Positions 1-10,434 are shown, numbered from the stretch's first letter. The stretch: 64,000 nt of DNA from Chitinophagaceae bacterium BSSC1 (GCA_002256435.1 NKJC01000001.1:1426001-1490000); one strand, 5' to 3'. Made by a program: numbers and translations. The notes: generated by a model from the letters alone, not told the origin.

Positions 1-1
1 A

Positions 2-1150
2 CTGGGATATTGCAATGGCATTGAAAACTATTCACGCTTTTTTGATCGGCGTAAGCCAGGCACCCGACCTTTCTGTTTATTGGATTATTTTCCCAAAGAC
101 TTTTTATTGGTGGTAGATGAAAGTCACCAAACCATTCCGCAGGTGGCAGGTATGTATGGTGGAGATAGAAGTAGAAAATTGGTCTTGGTGGAATATGGAT
201 TTAGACTACCATCGGCCATGGATAACCGGCCTTTGAACTTTAATGAATTTGAAGCCCTCACAGGACAAACCATTTTTGTAAGTGCCACGCCGGGCGATTA
301 TGAACTAGAGAAAACAGGTGGTGTGGTAGTGGAACAAGTAGTAAGACCAACGGGGCTTTTGGATCCGCCAATTCAAATTAGACCCAGTGCCAATCAGATT
401 GATGATTTGCTTGACGAGATTGACAAGACCGTGAAAAAAGGGGATCGGATTTTGGTGACCACGCTCACCAAACGCATGGCTGAAGAAATGGACAAATACC
501 TGGCTCGCATTAATATCAAATCAAAATACATTCATAGTGACGTAGACACTTTGGAGCGCGTTGAAATTTTGAGACAATTACGCTTGGGAGAGATTGATGT
601 ATTGGTGGGTGTGAACCTATTGAGAGAAGGATTGGATTTACCAGAAGTTTCTTTGGTGGCCATTTTAGACGCAGACAAAGAAGGGTTCTTGCGCAATGAA
701 AAATCCTTGACCCAGACCGCAGGCCGCGCCGCGCGTAACGTGGATGGATTTGTTATTTTCTATGCCGATAAGATGACCGAGTCTATGCAAAGAACTATTG
801 ACGAGACCAATCGCCGCCGCGAAAAACAAATTGCCCATAACCTGGCTAATGGCATTACACCAACCACTATTATCAAGAGTAGGGAGCAGGTGTTTGCGCA
901 AGGTTCTGTTTTAGATATTAAGGGCTATGACCCATCTAATCCTTATGCCCTGCAACAAGACGCGCCATTGGTTCCATCTAAAGTAGCGGATGAGCAAGAG
1001 ACGTATCAGACCATTCCTCAATTGGAAAAAGCCATTAAGCAAACCAAGAAAGAAATGGAAAAAGCTGCTCGTGACCTAGACTTTATTGAAGCTGCTAGGT
1101 TGCGTGACCAGATGTTCAGTTTACAAAAGGACCTGGAACAAATGAAATAG
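2..1150 (+). CDS. uvrB: UvrABC system protein B, 3' part (5' end outside window)
   Basis: This is the C-terminal 382 residues of UvrB, the damage-verifying helicase-like subunit of nucleotide excision repair, which receives DNA from UvrA and recruits UvrC. The frame is open from the first bases, so the gene starts before the window. Seen: the [11 protein letters not shown] segment, the DESH Walker B box, helicase motif VI (QTAGRAARN), and at the very end a UVR motif with the typical helical [12 protein letters not shown] stretch that binds UvrC. No break is visible. The gene is followed by a hairpin and a convergent BNR protein gene. The identification is very safe because these motifs are specific to UvrB. 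Confidence 0.97.
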   Translation: MGYCNGIENYSRFFDRRKPGTRPFCLLDYFPKDFLLVVDESHQTIPQVAGMYGGDRSRKLVLVEYGFRLPSAMDNRPLNFNEFEALTGQTIFVSATPGDYELEKTGGVVVEQVVRPTGLLDPPIQIRPSANQIDDLLDEIDKTVKKGDRILVTTLTKRMAEEMDKYLARINIKSKYIHSDVDTLERVEILRQLRLGEIDVLVGVNLLREGLDLPEVSLVAILDADKEGFLRNEKSLTQTAGRAARNVDGFVIFYADKMTESMQRTIDETNRRREKQIAHNLANGITPTTIIKSREQVFAQGSVLDIKGYDPSNPYALQQDAPLVPSKVADEQETYQTIPQLEKAIKQTKKEMEKAARDLDFIEAARLRDQMFSLQKDLEQMK

Positions 1151-1172
1151 GCGCTACCATTGCAGCGCCTAT
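1147..1172. terminator. hairpin between convergent uvrB and BNR gene
   Basis: A 9-bp perfect inverted repeat (ATAGGCGCT / AGCGCCTAT, loop of 8) starts inside the uvrB stop codon. It lies between two convergent genes. There is no clear T-run after it on either strand, so it is a candidate terminator or mRNA 3'-end stabiliser only. Confidence 0.5.
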
Positions 1173-1194
1173 TAAATTCAAATCATTTTCTGAT

Positions 1195-4100
1195 TTAGTA
1201 CTTACTCAATTTGGTGAGCAAGGCCTTGGTTTTTGTATCCAATGTTTTCAACTGTTCTTGTACTTGTTTTACTGCTGCAGCTGTTTGAGTAGTAGGTGTC
1301 ATTTCTGTTTCATGAAATACAGCAAACAATCCTGCAAATCCAGATTCCACACTAGTAGTTGTTGGAGAGGCCTGAGCACCACCACCTCTTCTGCTAGCCC
1401 TACCTGAACCTTCCATGGTTGCTAACTCTTGGTCAATGGCATTCAAACTGTCTTTGTTAGCAGCTGTGGTTTTTGTTTTAATAATCGCCCTTGCAGTGGC
1501 AATGGTTTCTGACAGCTTGCGCGATGCCAATCTACCTTCATAGCAGGCCAAAGACAAACTATGTTGCTGTTGTAAATCAATAGCACTTGCTTTTACTCTG
1601 GGATCCAGTTTTACAGTAAGGGTTTGTGTTTCTGTTTTTCCGTCAACGGTTAATTTCACAGTGTACACACCAGGCAATACCCAAGGTGAATTGGCCACTT
1701 TTGGTGTATTCTGATAAATAGCTGTCATAGGAAATTCAGCGGGTTCATCAATAGGTGTGTAGTGCATGTCCCAAAGAAAACGATGTGCTCCAGCTGCTGC
1801 GCTCAAACCCTGTTGTGGACGAATCCAATACAATGGAATATTTACATCAGGAATAGCATAGGGTTTGTCCTTACTGCTATACTTGCGAATGGATTTTCCT
1901 GTAGCATCTAAAATTTCCAGACTCACTTCAGAAGCAGACTGAGCCAAATGATAATTGATGATGGCACCATCGGGTGGATTTTCTCCTCCGGGTTCTTCTT
2001 GTGGCAATGGCGTGTCTGTATTCATGTTCCAACGCACGCGAATGGCTTGTTGGGGTTTGTACAAAACGGTTTTTGCATCCAAGGTTTTGCTGCTCAATTG
2101 ACGCAGTGGTGAAATATCATCCAAGATCCAAAAACCTCTACCGTGTGTACCCAAGACCAAATCATCATCTTTGATTACCAGGTCACGAATAGAAGTAGCA
2201 GGCATGTTCAAGCGCAGAGACTGCCAGTGTTCGCCATCGTCAAAAGACACATAGACCGCGTTTTCTGAACCAGCAAACAACAATCCTTTTCTAATTGGGT
2301 CTTCACGAACCACGTTAATGGGTTCGTTATCGGGCAGACCATTGGTAATTTTTTTCCAGGTCTTTCCTCCGTCATTGGTTTTGTATGCATAAGGATGCAT
2401 ATCGTCACAACGAATTCTGTTCACGGCTGCATAAACGGTGTTGGCATCAAAATGACTAGCATCCATTAAAGAGACTTTGCTCCAAGATGTAATTTCTGGA
2501 GGCGTCACGTTTTTCCAACTCTTTCCTCCGTCACGGGTTACTTGAATATAGCCGTCATCGGTTCCGGCCCAAATGGTATTGATGTCTTTATAAGAAGGTG
2601 CTATGGTATAAATCACACCACGTCTTGGCATGGTTTTCATATCTGCCGTTGTATACACACCCACACTGGCTGGGATATCCCAAGACTCACGCGTAAGGTC
2701 TGGACTAATGGTCTGCCAACTATTGCCACCATTGGTGGTTTTGAACAAGACGTTTCCAGCAAAATAGAGGGTCTTTGGATCTATTGGTGAAAACAATACC
2801 GGAGCCGTTCTAACATAACGGTATTTGCCAGAACGAATTCCTTCTGGTCCAATATTCTGCACCTGTCCGGTACGTTTGTCAAATTTGGTAATCTTACCTC
2901 CATAAATAATATTGGGGTCTAGTGGGTCAGGTGCTACATAACCATATTCTTCTACGCCAACCGGATGCCATTCACGGAATGTGATTTGACCATCGTTGCC
3001 CCTAGAAGAAATCCCTACCGAACCGCTTTCTTGTTGACCACCATAGACATTATAAGGAAAACTATTGTCCGTGATCACGTGGTAAAATTGGGCAGTAGGT
3101 TGGTTGTACCAAGAAGAAAAAGTTTCTCCGCCATTCACGGTAACAATACCACCCTGATCCAAGGCAATCAACATGATTTGGGGATTGTTGGGGTTAATCC
3201 AGATTCTGTGGTAGTCATCGCCCCCAGGCGCGCCACGAAAACCTGTCCAAGTTTTTGCTCCATCGGTTGATTTCCAAACCACCACATTGGCGCTATACAC
3301 AATATCTGCATTGGTAGGATCCACTTTTACTTCTGCAAAGTCACTGCCCCTTCCCCAATACCTTCCATCTGCACTCATCATCTGCCAGGACTCACCTGCG
3401 TCATCACTTCTATAGATGCCGCCATACTTGCCTGCGTCAACAGTAGCATACAATCGATTACTATTGGTAGGTGCAATGCCAAAACCAATCCTGCCCAAAC
3501 CCTGTTCGGTAGTGGGTAATCCCTTGGTTAGTTTTTTCCAGGTATTACCACCGTCGGTGGATTTGAACATACCACTTTCTGGTCCGTTCCACTGTCCGTT
3601 TTCCCAAGGTCCCTGTCTACCGGCCCAGAGGTCAGCATATAGAATATTGGAATTGTTGGGATCAAAATTTACCTGAACAGCACCAGTATTTTCATCCTTG
3701 TACAAAACACGCTCCCAGGTTTTGCCGCCGTTCAAACTTCTATATACCCCACGCTCGGTATTGGGTCCATAAGGATGGCCCAAGACAGCTACAAATATGC
3801 GGTTCTCGTCTTTGGGGTCAATGATGATGTCACCAATCTGTTGACCATCGTTCAAACCCATATTGTTCCAGGTCTTTCCGCCATCGGCCGATTTGTATAC
3901 GCCATCACCCACAGAAAGGTCTGGTCTTTGAATGCCTTCTCCACAACCCACATAGATTACATTAGGATTGGATTCTGACACAGCAATATCGCCCACGGAA
4001 CCCGTGCGCATCTGGTCAAAAATGGGTTTCCAAGTACGGCCATAGTCATTGGACTTCCATACTCCACCGTTGTTTACACCAATGTAAAAAACCGAAGGCT

Positions 4101-4278
4101 GGCTGGGAACACCCACCGCACCTACGGTTCTTCCACCTCTGTGTGGACCAATCATTCTGTACTTCATGCCCGTTAAATAGGCATCAGAAAAAGGTTGTGC
4201 AAATAATTGCCAACTGCAGCATAGTGCAATAGCCAATAGGCCGATAAAACGGCGATTGGTTGGTTTTGGTTGAATCAT
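1195..4278 (-). CDS. secreted BNR/Asp-box repeat (sortilin/VPS10-like) protein
   Basis: A large exported protein of 1027 residues with an N-terminal signal peptide ending near LFAQ (residue 28). Along the first 720 residues are about eleven Asp-box/BNR motifs of the form S-x-D-G-G-x-T-W (for example KSADGGKTW, KSTDGGNTW, VTRDGGKSW, KTNDGGKTW), which build two seven-to-ten bladed beta-propellers as in sortilin-type and xyloglucanase-like proteins. The C-terminal 250 residues look like beta-sandwich plus a low-complexity Gly/Arg stretch and an alpha-helical end. Such proteins are common and usually annotated glycosyl hydrolase without proof of activity; I see no catalytic signature, so only fold and export are claimed. 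Confidence 0.85.
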   Translation of the reverse strand: MIQPKPTNRRFIGLLAIALCCSWQLFAQPFSDAYLTGMKYRMIGPHRGGRTVGAVGVPSQPSVFYIGVNNGGVWKSNDYGRTWKPIFDQMRTGSVGDIAVSESNPNVIYVGCGEGIQRPDLSVGDGVYKSADGGKTWNNMGLNDGQQIGDIIIDPKDENRIFVAVLGHPYGPNTERGVYRSLNGGKTWERVLYKDENTGAVQVNFDPNNSNILYADLWAGRQGPWENGQWNGPESGMFKSTDGGNTWKKLTKGLPTTEQGLGRIGFGIAPTNSNRLYATVDAGKYGGIYRSDDAGESWQMMSADGRYWGRGSDFAEVKVDPTNADIVYSANVVVWKSTDGAKTWTGFRGAPGGDDYHRIWINPNNPQIMLIALDQGGIVTVNGGETFSSWYNQPTAQFYHVITDNSFPYNVYGGQQESGSVGISSRGNDGQITFREWHPVGVEEYGYVAPDPLDPNIIYGGKITKFDKRTGQVQNIGPEGIRSGKYRYVRTAPVLFSPIDPKTLYFAGNVLFKTTNGGNSWQTISPDLTRESWDIPASVGVYTTADMKTMPRRGVIYTIAPSYKDINTIWAGTDDGYIQVTRDGGKSWKNVTPPEITSWSKVSLMDASHFDANTVYAAVNRIRCDDMHPYAYKTNDGGKTWKKITNGLPDNEPINVVREDPIRKGLLFAGSENAVYVSFDDGEHWQSLRLNMPATSIRDLVIKDDDLVLGTHGRGFWILDDISPLRQLSSKTLDAKTVLYKPQQAIRVRWNMNTDTPLPQEEPGGENPPDGAIINYHLAQSASEVSLEILDATGKSIRKYSSKDKPYAIPDVNIPLYWIRPQQGLSAAAGAHRFLWDMHYTPIDEPAEFPMTAIYQNTPKVANSPWVLPGVYTVKLTVDGKTETQTLTVKLDPRVKASAIDLQQQHSLSLACYEGRLASRKLSETIATARAIIKTKTTAANKDSLNAIDQELATMEGSGRASRRGGGAQASPTTTSVESGFAGLFAVFHETEMTPTTQTAAAVKQVQEQLKTLDTKTKALLTKLSKY

Positions 4279-4324
4279 CTTGAAAGGATAAATGAAAAGA
4301 TACCTCCAAGATACAAAACCTGTT

Positions 4325-6457
4325 CTATTCTTTATCTACCTCATGTTTGCTATAGGCGTCCATTAATTTTTTCTGTACTTCCACAGCAACTGGTGCATAG
4401 GAATGGAATTGCATGCTAAATCTTGCCCTTCCCTGTGTTAGACTTCTCAAGGAAGAAGAATACTGGTGCAATTGTGCTAAGGGTACTTTGGCGGTAATTT
4501 TTTGAAAATGCCCTTCTGCCTCCATGCCCTCTACTATGGCTAGTCTTGTTTGTAAATCGCCCATGACGGCACCAACTTGATCATCCGGACAAGAAATACT
4601 TACTTGATAAATGGGCTCTAATAATTGTGGGTCTGCGTCTTTGAAAGCCGCTCTAAAAGCTTGTAAGCCCGCAATCTTAAAGGAGATATCATTGCTGTCT
4701 ACAGGGTGCATTTTTCCATCATACACACTTACCCGCACGTCTCTTACATAGGAACCCGTGATGGGTCCGTTATGCATTTTTTCCATTACCCCTTTTAGAA
4801 TGGCTGGAAGAAATCTTGTGTCAATAGCGCCTCCAACAATACAGTTGAGATAAACCAGTTTGCCACCCCAGTCCAAATTAATTTCATCTCTTCCCCTTAC
4901 GTGTAAACCCGGGGGATCAGGGATTCCTTCATACCAAGGTTCAACCAACATAAACACTTCTCCAAACTGACCGGATCCACCAGATTGTTTTTTATGGCGA
5001 TAACTGGATTCCGCTTTTTTCCGAATGGTTTCTCTGTACGGAATTTTTGGTTTGTCAATGCTGATCTCTAGTTTGTGAATATGGGCAATCTTCCATTGGA
5101 TCACCTGTAAATGAAGCTCACCCTGACAGTGCAATAAGATCTGTTTTAATTCTGGTGAAACTTCAAACAATACGGTTGCGTCTTCACTCACCAAAGTATG
5201 CAATACCTGAGAGAGTTTTTCTTCTTCTCCCTTGTTCACAGTAGCAATGGCAACGGTTACATTGGGTTTTGGAAACTGAATAGGTTCCAATTCAATATTC
5301 GCACCCTTTTCATGCAAGGTATTGTTGACATGGGTAGACCTCAGTTTTAAAGTGGCCCCAATATCACCCGCCACCAATTCATTTACCGGAATTCTTTTAT
5401 GACCTTCCAATAAAAGGAGTTGGTTGAATTGTTCAGTAACACCGGTGTTTTCATTCACCAATTCCATACCCGATTTAATGGTTCCACTATACACTTTAAA
5501 CAAACTCAACTCACCAATATGTGGTTCAGTAATGGTTTTAAAAACAAAGATGCAAGCGGGTCCATTGGCATCGCAAGGAAGCAATTTGCCAGACAATGTT
5601 TTTTGTGCTGGCATTTCTACGGCACTTGGGCAAACATTGTCTATAAAACTCATCATTCTACCAATCCCTATATTTTTTTCAGCCGAAACACAGAACAAGG
5701 GAAAAATATGGTGCAGGATCATGGAGTTGTGTAAACCCAGTTTCATGTCTTCCTCATCCAGTTCTCCTTTATCAAAATATTTCTCCATCAAGCCCTCGTC
5801 ATTAGCAGCAATGGTTTCTACCAGTTCTTTGTGCAATTGCTCAGCTTTATCTTTCAAATGAGCAGGAATAGGTTCCTTGCTAGGCTTGCCTCCTTCTGGA
5901 CCATATTGATAAAGCGTCATGTTTAACACGTCTACAATGGCATTAAAACCAGAACCTGTATCTTCTGGAAATTGAACCACTACCACATTGGGTCCAAAAT
6001 GTGCTTTGGCTTCTTGCACAGTTTTATCAAAATCAGCTTCTTCTTTGTCCAATTGGTTGACCACAAAAAGCGTTGGTGTCTTAAACTGATCCGTGTATTC
6101 CCAAATGATATCGGTTCCTACTTCTACTCCAACAGCAGCATTGAGGATCATAACACCCGTATCGGCCACGCGTAAAGCGCTGATGAGTTCACCAGAAAAG
6201 TCATTATATCCCGGCGTGTCTATGATATTGATTTTATAGTTTTTCCAAACCGTATGCATCAGAGACGCAAAAACAGAACTTTGGCGTTCTGTTTCTAATT
6301 CGTGGTAATCACTAACGGTGTTTTTTGCTAAAATACTGCCGCATCTATTAATCAGACCGGCTTCAAATAACATGCTTTCAGCTACACTGGTTTTTCCGCT
6401 ACCGGGGTGCCCCAGCAGCGCAATATTTTTTACATGGTTAGAATCAAAATTGGCCAT
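4325..6457 (-). CDS. EF-G-like translational GTPase (FusA2 type)
   Basis: A 710-residue GTPase of the elongation factor G family. G1 is GHPGSGKT (residues 16-23), G3 is DTPGYNDF, G4 is NQLDKE, G5 is CVSAEKN; the domain II-V architecture follows, with the domain IV/V segment around GSGQFGEV and SYVRDVRVSVYDG. The switch region and sequence differ from housekeeping EF-G (NTVSDYHELETER in place of the usual switch I), which fits the second, paralogous EF-G group common in Bacteroidota and other phyla, whose role in translation is not settled. Only 6 bp separate it from the upstream small gene at 6464-6820, so they are probably cotranscribed. Confidence 0.85.
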   Translation of the reverse strand: MANFDSNHVKNIALLGHPGSGKTSVAESMLFEAGLINRCGSILAKNTVSDYHELETERQSSVFASLMHTVWKNYKINIIDTPGYNDFSGELISALRVADTGVMILNAAVGVEVGTDIIWEYTDQFKTPTLFVVNQLDKEEADFDKTVQEAKAHFGPNVVVVQFPEDTGSGFNAIVDVLNMTLYQYGPEGGKPSKEPIPAHLKDKAEQLHKELVETIAANDEGLMEKYFDKGELDEEDMKLGLHNSMILHHIFPLFCVSAEKNIGIGRMMSFIDNVCPSAVEMPAQKTLSGKLLPCDANGPACIFVFKTITEPHIGELSLFKVYSGTIKSGMELVNENTGVTEQFNQLLLLEGHKRIPVNELVAGDIGATLKLRSTHVNNTLHEKGANIELEPIQFPKPNVTVAIATVNKGEEEKLSQVLHTLVSEDATVLFEVSPELKQILLHCQGELHLQVIQWKIAHIHKLEISIDKPKIPYRETIRKKAESSYRHKKQSGGSGQFGEVFMLVEPWYEGIPDPPGLHVRGRDEINLDWGGKLVYLNCIVGGAIDTRFLPAILKGVMEKMHNGPITGSYVRDVRVSVYDGKMHPVDSNDISFKIAGLQAFRAAFKDADPQLLEPIYQVSISCPDDQVGAVMGDLQTRLAIVEGMEAEGHFQKITAKVPLAQLHQYSSSLRSLTQGRARFSMQFHSYAPVAVEVQKKLMDAYSKHEVDKE

Positions 6458-6463
6458 GACGCA

Positions 6464-6820
6464 TTATTTAAGAATGAATTGATGGAATTCTGTTTTCAGG
6501 TTGTTGATAAAACCGAGAAGCGCATCCAATTTATCCTTTAAGTAGTGGTGCGGAATCCGGTGTCCAAAATTTGGGTGTCTTTCAGCTTCTGTAACATGGT
6601 GTTTGATCTCATGTTTAAGGTCATGGATATTAATTAGCTGAATGTGAAATTGGTTGTGAAAGTGTTCAATACCTTCTAATGTGCTGTGTTCTGTTTTTCC
6701 GGGAGCAAATAAGTACAATTCGTTTTTGAGTTCATTAATCATTTCTTTGGTTTTGGCCAGCGTTTGATGCCAAATTTTGCACTCTTCAATGAGTGCCAGG
6801 TGCTGTTCAGCGGTAATCAT
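6464..6820 (-). CDS. small helical protein of unknown function
   Basis: A 118-residue protein I do not recognise. It is rich in His, Glu and Lys and predicted by eye to be almost entirely alpha-helical, with possible coiled-coil heptads in its first half (ECKIWHQTLAKTKEMINEL) and several His residues in the middle (HDLKHEIKHHVTEAERH). It has no signal peptide. It lies 6 bp upstream of the EF-G-like gene and probably shares its transcript, so a link to that GTPase is possible but unproven. Confidence 0.6.
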   Translation of the reverse strand: MITAEQHLALIEECKIWHQTLAKTKEMINELKNELYLFAPGKTEHSTLEGIEHFHNQFHIQLINIHDLKHEIKHHVTEAERHPNFGHRIPHHYLKDKLDALLGFINNLKTEFHQFILK

Positions 6821-6893
6821 TGCAATCGATTTAAAGTGAAGAAAAAATGCTGATTTTACTCAGGAATAATGGCAGAATAAATTTAAAAAAGGC

Positions 6894-6928
6894 ATAAAAA
6901 AATAACCATGACAATCGTCATGGTTATT
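6894..6928 (-). terminator. Rho-independent terminator of the GT39 transcript
   Basis: A perfect 12-bp stem (AATAACCATGAC / GTCATGGTTATT, loop AATC, 6901-6928). On the minus strand it is followed by a run of T (complement of the A-run 6896-6902). It lies 60 bp downstream of the minus-strand glycosyltransferase gene. Confidence 0.8.
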
Positions 6929-6988
6929 CAAGGAAAAATCAAGTAATATTCAATAGTGGAGTCTAATTTACCGGCATTATTTTTAACC

Positions 6989-8515
6989 TCAATGCTTGGA
7001 TTTTTCTTCGGCTATATCCTTTTGGATTAATTGGTTCAAATTGATCTTAGTATTTTTCAAAATCAAAATAGCAGATCCTTTTTCTCGGGCAAATGCCGAT
7101 TCAATTTTTCCAAATTTCACAACTGATTCAAAATTGTTTTGTTGATCAGCCATTTCTCTTTCTACGTCTTTTGCTTCTTTTACTTGTATCACATGTTTAA
7201 TGGAATCATTTAATGGAAACCAATTCAAGTAATCAGCATCATAAGAAACTGCTCTCATATCCCTGATCTTGGAATAAAAATTGACCGCACCCGCCTGACC
7301 ATAATTATCACAATAGACCAATGTGTGTTTGGGGTCATTCAAACTAAGTACAGCACTATCTACTTTGGCAGCCATTTCTTTCCAGCCCAACATGTCTGCA
7401 AAATCTTGTGGTATTTCATGGTTCTTTCCATCTTCCCATCTGATTAATCCAAACTTTTTAAAATCTGCCTCCATGCTGCGCATCTGTTCTGGCGTTTCAA
7501 TAGGGAAGATGAGGTTGAACATAGGAATCATAATAGCAAAAGGAAAAATCAAGCAAACGGGTTTTAAATAAACGCGCCAAGACTTTGATAAAACCTGTTC
7601 TAAATAGACAGCACCAAAAGCAATGAGTACCGGATACAGTCCAATGGCATAATAGGCCTTTGCCTTGAAATAAATAAATAGTCCAATACTAAAACAAAAT
7701 GCCCAAAGAAAAATGCGAAATGGTTTAAAAGGGTCATATCTAAAAAAGCCAACAAAAGCGGTTACTAATACAAAAACCGAAGCAAAGAAAAACAGGAATT
7801 GTTCTTTGATAAAATGCCCAGTTGTTACATTAACCAATTGTGTTCTTTTCAATTCTTGCATATGACTAATTACCGGAAAATCATTTGTCCATTGCCAGTA
7901 GAGGTTAGGAGCAATCATGATTAGGCAAACTATAATAGCTAAGTAGAAATGCTTATTTGTAAACACCCTTCTTTGTTCTGTGATTAACAAGGCAGGAAAT
8001 AAACCCAGTATTAGAAAAGCAATATTGTATTTGTTTAAAATACCCAAACCAATGGAGATGGCCATGCCATACAACCAGCTGCTTTTTTTGGTTTGAATGT
8101 ATTGGATGATAAAATAATAAACACAGGTCCAGATAAAGTATTCAAATGAATTGGGTTGAAAGAGAATATTGATTCGTAATAAAACTGACATTAATAAAGC
8201 GGTGGCACCCATGCAAAGCGCAAACAAGCCACCATTCAAAGCCTCAATGATTTTCCAAACCACCAAAATGGTCAAAGCCCCAAACAAAGCAGGAAAAAAT
8301 TTGACCCAGAAAACACCGTTACCCAATTGTAAAATAACCCAAGCAATCCAGGAACTAAGTGGGGGAACAGACTGAAAACCCCAAGCCAAGTGTTTGGCTT
8401 GGTCTAAGTGTAAATACTCATCCCTGTGCAAATCAAAAACAGGATGAATCAATTGAAATTGCAAGATCATTTTGACCAGCAAAAAACCCAACAACAAAAC
8501 TGTGGTTTTCTTCAT
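6989..8515 (-). CDS. membrane glycosyltransferase, GT39/ArnT-like family
   Basis: A 508-residue polytopic membrane protein, with about ten hydrophobic segments between residues 5 and 345 and a soluble C-terminal part. The first periplasmic loop carries HRDEYLHLDQAKHLAWG, the acidic Asp-Glu motif and surrounding pattern of the PMT/ArnT superfamily, which transfers sugars from polyprenyl-phosphate donors onto lipid or protein. The acceptor cannot be told from the sequence. Upstream by 9 bp is the VOC protein gene, so the two are likely cotranscribed, ending at the hairpin at 6901-6928. Confidence 0.8.
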   Translation of the reverse strand: MKKTTVLLLGFLLVKMILQFQLIHPVFDLHRDEYLHLDQAKHLAWGFQSVPPLSSWIAWVILQLGNGVFWVKFFPALFGALTILVVWKIIEALNGGLFALCMGATALLMSVLLRINILFQPNSFEYFIWTCVYYFIIQYIQTKKSSWLYGMAISIGLGILNKYNIAFLILGLFPALLITEQRRVFTNKHFYLAIIVCLIMIAPNLYWQWTNDFPVISHMQELKRTQLVNVTTGHFIKEQFLFFFASVFVLVTAFVGFFRYDPFKPFRIFLWAFCFSIGLFIYFKAKAYYAIGLYPVLIAFGAVYLEQVLSKSWRVYLKPVCLIFPFAIMIPMFNLIFPIETPEQMRSMEADFKKFGLIRWEDGKNHEIPQDFADMLGWKEMAAKVDSAVLSLNDPKHTLVYCDNYGQAGAVNFYSKIRDMRAVSYDADYLNWFPLNDSIKHVIQVKEAKDVEREMADQQNNFESVVKFGKIESAFAREKGSAILILKNTKINLNQLIQKDIAEEKSKH

Positions 8516-8524
8516 AGAATGGAA

Positions 8525-9361
8525 TTAGCTATTGGCAGCTGCTTCTAAATCAGCGATGACTAACTTGCGCATTTTCAATAGAACTTCCATTACCTTTTGT
8601 CCCTTGCCTTGACTCATCAGTTTGCTTAAAGCTGTTGGAATAATTTGCCAGGAAACCCCAAACCTGTCTTTGAGCCAACCGCACATAGATTCTTGTCCCC
8701 CATCTGCAATTAAGCTATTCCAATAATGATCAATTTCTGTTTGATTGGCGCATTCTACCACCATTGAGAAAGCTTCATTGAATTGAAAATAATGGTCGCC
8801 GGGCCCATCCATCAAAATCAAAGGATTGTCCATTACATGCATTTGACCAAACATAAGTTTACCTACTTGATCAGGATTTTCAGGTCCGTAAAGTTCCGTG
8901 ATATCAATTCCAGAAGAAGGAAAAATGGATGCATATAATTGCATGGCAGACTGTGCATTGCCAAATTGTGTATGGGAGAACAACATAGAAGGAAGCAATA
9001 AGTTATTATCGCTTAACATCAGTTGCCAGGTTAATCCAAACTTGTCTTTGAGCCAACCATATCTTTCGCTCCATGGATACTTGTCAATGGGCATGAGTGC
9101 AGAACCACCCTCTATGAGTTGGTTCCAAGCGGCATCTAAACTTGCTTGGTTGTCAAAATTAGCAAAGACAGAAATGCTGGCATTTAATTGAAACATGGGC
9201 CCACCATTCAAGCCCATAAATCGTTGGCCATTCAACACCCAATTAACCACCATGGGGCTTTCCTGAATAATACTGGAATCAGGAAAAATAGAGCAATAAA
9301 ATTGGGCTGCCGCTTTGGCTTGACCATCAAACCAAAGACAGGGATAGGTTTTTTCAGACAT
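8525..9361 (-). CDS. VOC superfamily protein with two PhnB-like domains
   Basis: A 278-residue soluble protein made of two similar halves, each with the PhnB/3-dmu-9_3-mt glyoxalase-fold signature: residues 5-125 (YPCLWFDGQAKAAAQFYCSIFP and later YGWLKDKFGLTWQLM) and residues 140-265 (MQLYASIFP and CGWLKDRFGVSWQII). The family is often misnamed 3-demethylubiquinone methyltransferase; members are metal-binding glyoxalase/dioxygenase-fold proteins of unknown substrate. The internal duplication is clear from the repeated W-L-K-D-x-F-G-x-x-W-Q motif. It sits 9 bp upstream of the GT39 gene with no obvious functional tie. Confidence 0.85.
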   Translation of the reverse strand: MSEKTYPCLWFDGQAKAAAQFYCSIFPDSSIIQESPMVVNWVLNGQRFMGLNGGPMFQLNASISVFANFDNQASLDAAWNQLIEGGSALMPIDKYPWSERYGWLKDKFGLTWQLMLSDNNLLLPSMLFSHTQFGNAQSAMQLYASIFPSSGIDITELYGPENPDQVGKLMFGQMHVMDNPLILMDGPGDHYFQFNEAFSMVVECANQTEIDHYWNSLIADGGQESMCGWLKDRFGVSWQIIPTALSKLMSQGKGQKVMEVLLKMRKLVIADLEAAANS

Positions 9362-9377
9362 GTATGGAAGTTAGGAT

Positions 9378-9773
9378 TTAATTGGTTTTCTCTGCCCTGT
9401 CTGATAACCATTTTCCAAGATAGGCGCCAGCCAAGGATGGAAGGGCATACAAGAGGAAAAACAGGAACTCAAACGGAATTAAATTATGGCTACCGGTGTA
9501 GATAGTGGCTTCATACAAAGCAGTTAATGGAAAAATCAAAATCAAACAAATACCCGCTAACCAGGGTTTGAGCTCCATTAAATAACCCACAGCCAGTCCC
9601 GCAATCAAATACAAAATGGCAGCTGTAATGCCGTAATTATTTCTTAGAAAACTAGAATAATGGTATTCACCCTGCGGCGTTGCTGGGGTTTCTAAAATAA
9701 TACTGACTAGCAGGATTAACAAGAAGCCAATGAATACCAAAAAGAGGTACTGTATGAGTTTACCAAAAAACAT
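9378..9773 (-). CDS. small integral membrane protein
   Basis: A 131-residue protein with four hydrophobic segments (about residues 7-27, 48-68, 72-90 and 97-118) and short polar ends; the C-terminus is basic. I do not recognise a named family. It is 16 bp upstream of the VOC gene, on the same strand, so possibly part of that transcript. Confidence 0.6.
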   Translation of the reverse strand: MFFGKLIQYLFLVFIGFLLILLVSIILETPATPQGEYHYSSFLRNNYGITAAILYLIAGLAVGYLMELKPWLAGICLILIFPLTALYEATIYTGSHNLIPFEFLFFLLYALPSLAGAYLGKWLSDRAEKTN

Positions 9774-9837
9774 AGGGCGGTTTTTAATGGTTCATCTACA
9801 GTAAAATACAACAAAAAAGCAGAATGTCAATACCCTA

Positions 9838-10434
9838 TCAAATCCTTTTACACACCACTTTGCCTAGTGGGGTATTGGATTCCACTAACACCAATTGACC
9901 ATTTTGGTAATTGTAAAATGTGTCTTTATTGTCTGGCGTAGTTACTTGGTATTTACCCGCACCAAGGGCTTTAACCTTTAGAAAGTCTGCGTACATATTG
10001 GAGAAAATAGCATTCAATCCCTTGGGTTCTTGGTGATAAAGATCCACTACACATACATCAATCAACTTGTTTTCAATTTTTGTAGTCTTGCCATTTTTCA
10101 ATGCTTGATATGTTTTGTCTGCCACTTTGGTTACTTTGGCGTGTACGTCTTCTGAACCACGATTGGCGTGTCTATAAGCCGTTCCCTGTACTAAGACCCC
10201 ATTTTCTTTTACTGCATTTACTTCTGATTCTACATGAATAGACATCATAAATACTTTGGCGTCTGTATTGGTCTTAAGATCACTTGTTACCTTGGTTCCT
10301 GCCACTTCTTTCACCGCATGAATGGTTCCAATGTTTTTGTCTTTGAACACTACATTAAATACAATTTCTTTTTTCTGTGCAACAGCAACAAGTGTTGAAA
10401 AAGCAAGGGCAAGGGAAAGCAGTTGGGTTTTCAT
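9838..10434 (-). CDS. secreted DUF6134-like protein
   Basis: A 198-residue exported protein: signal peptide MKTQLLSLALAFSTLVAVAQ, then a single beta-rich domain. The pattern (vFkdknIGtIhavk..., YRHANRG, VCVVDLYHQEP) matches, as far as I can recall, the DUF6134 family of Bacteroidota periplasmic proteins of unknown function. It follows the amidohydrolase gene by about 30 bp on the same strand, so cotranscription is likely. Confidence 0.65.
   Translation of the reverse strand: MKTQLLSLALAFSTLVAVAQKKEIVFNVVFKDKNIGTIHAVKEVAGTKVTSDLKTNTDAKVFMMSIHVESEVNAVKENGVLVQGTAYRHANRGSEDVHAKVTKVADKTYQALKNGKTTKIENKLIDVCVVDLYHQEPKGLNAIFSNMYADFLKVKALGAGKYQVTTPDNKDTFYNYQNGQLVLVESNTPLGKVVCKRI

Noticed and set aside
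5424..5861. Long + strand frames opposite the EF-G-like and BNR genes
   Set aside because: They are antisense shadows of well-supported coding sequences with no family resemblance.
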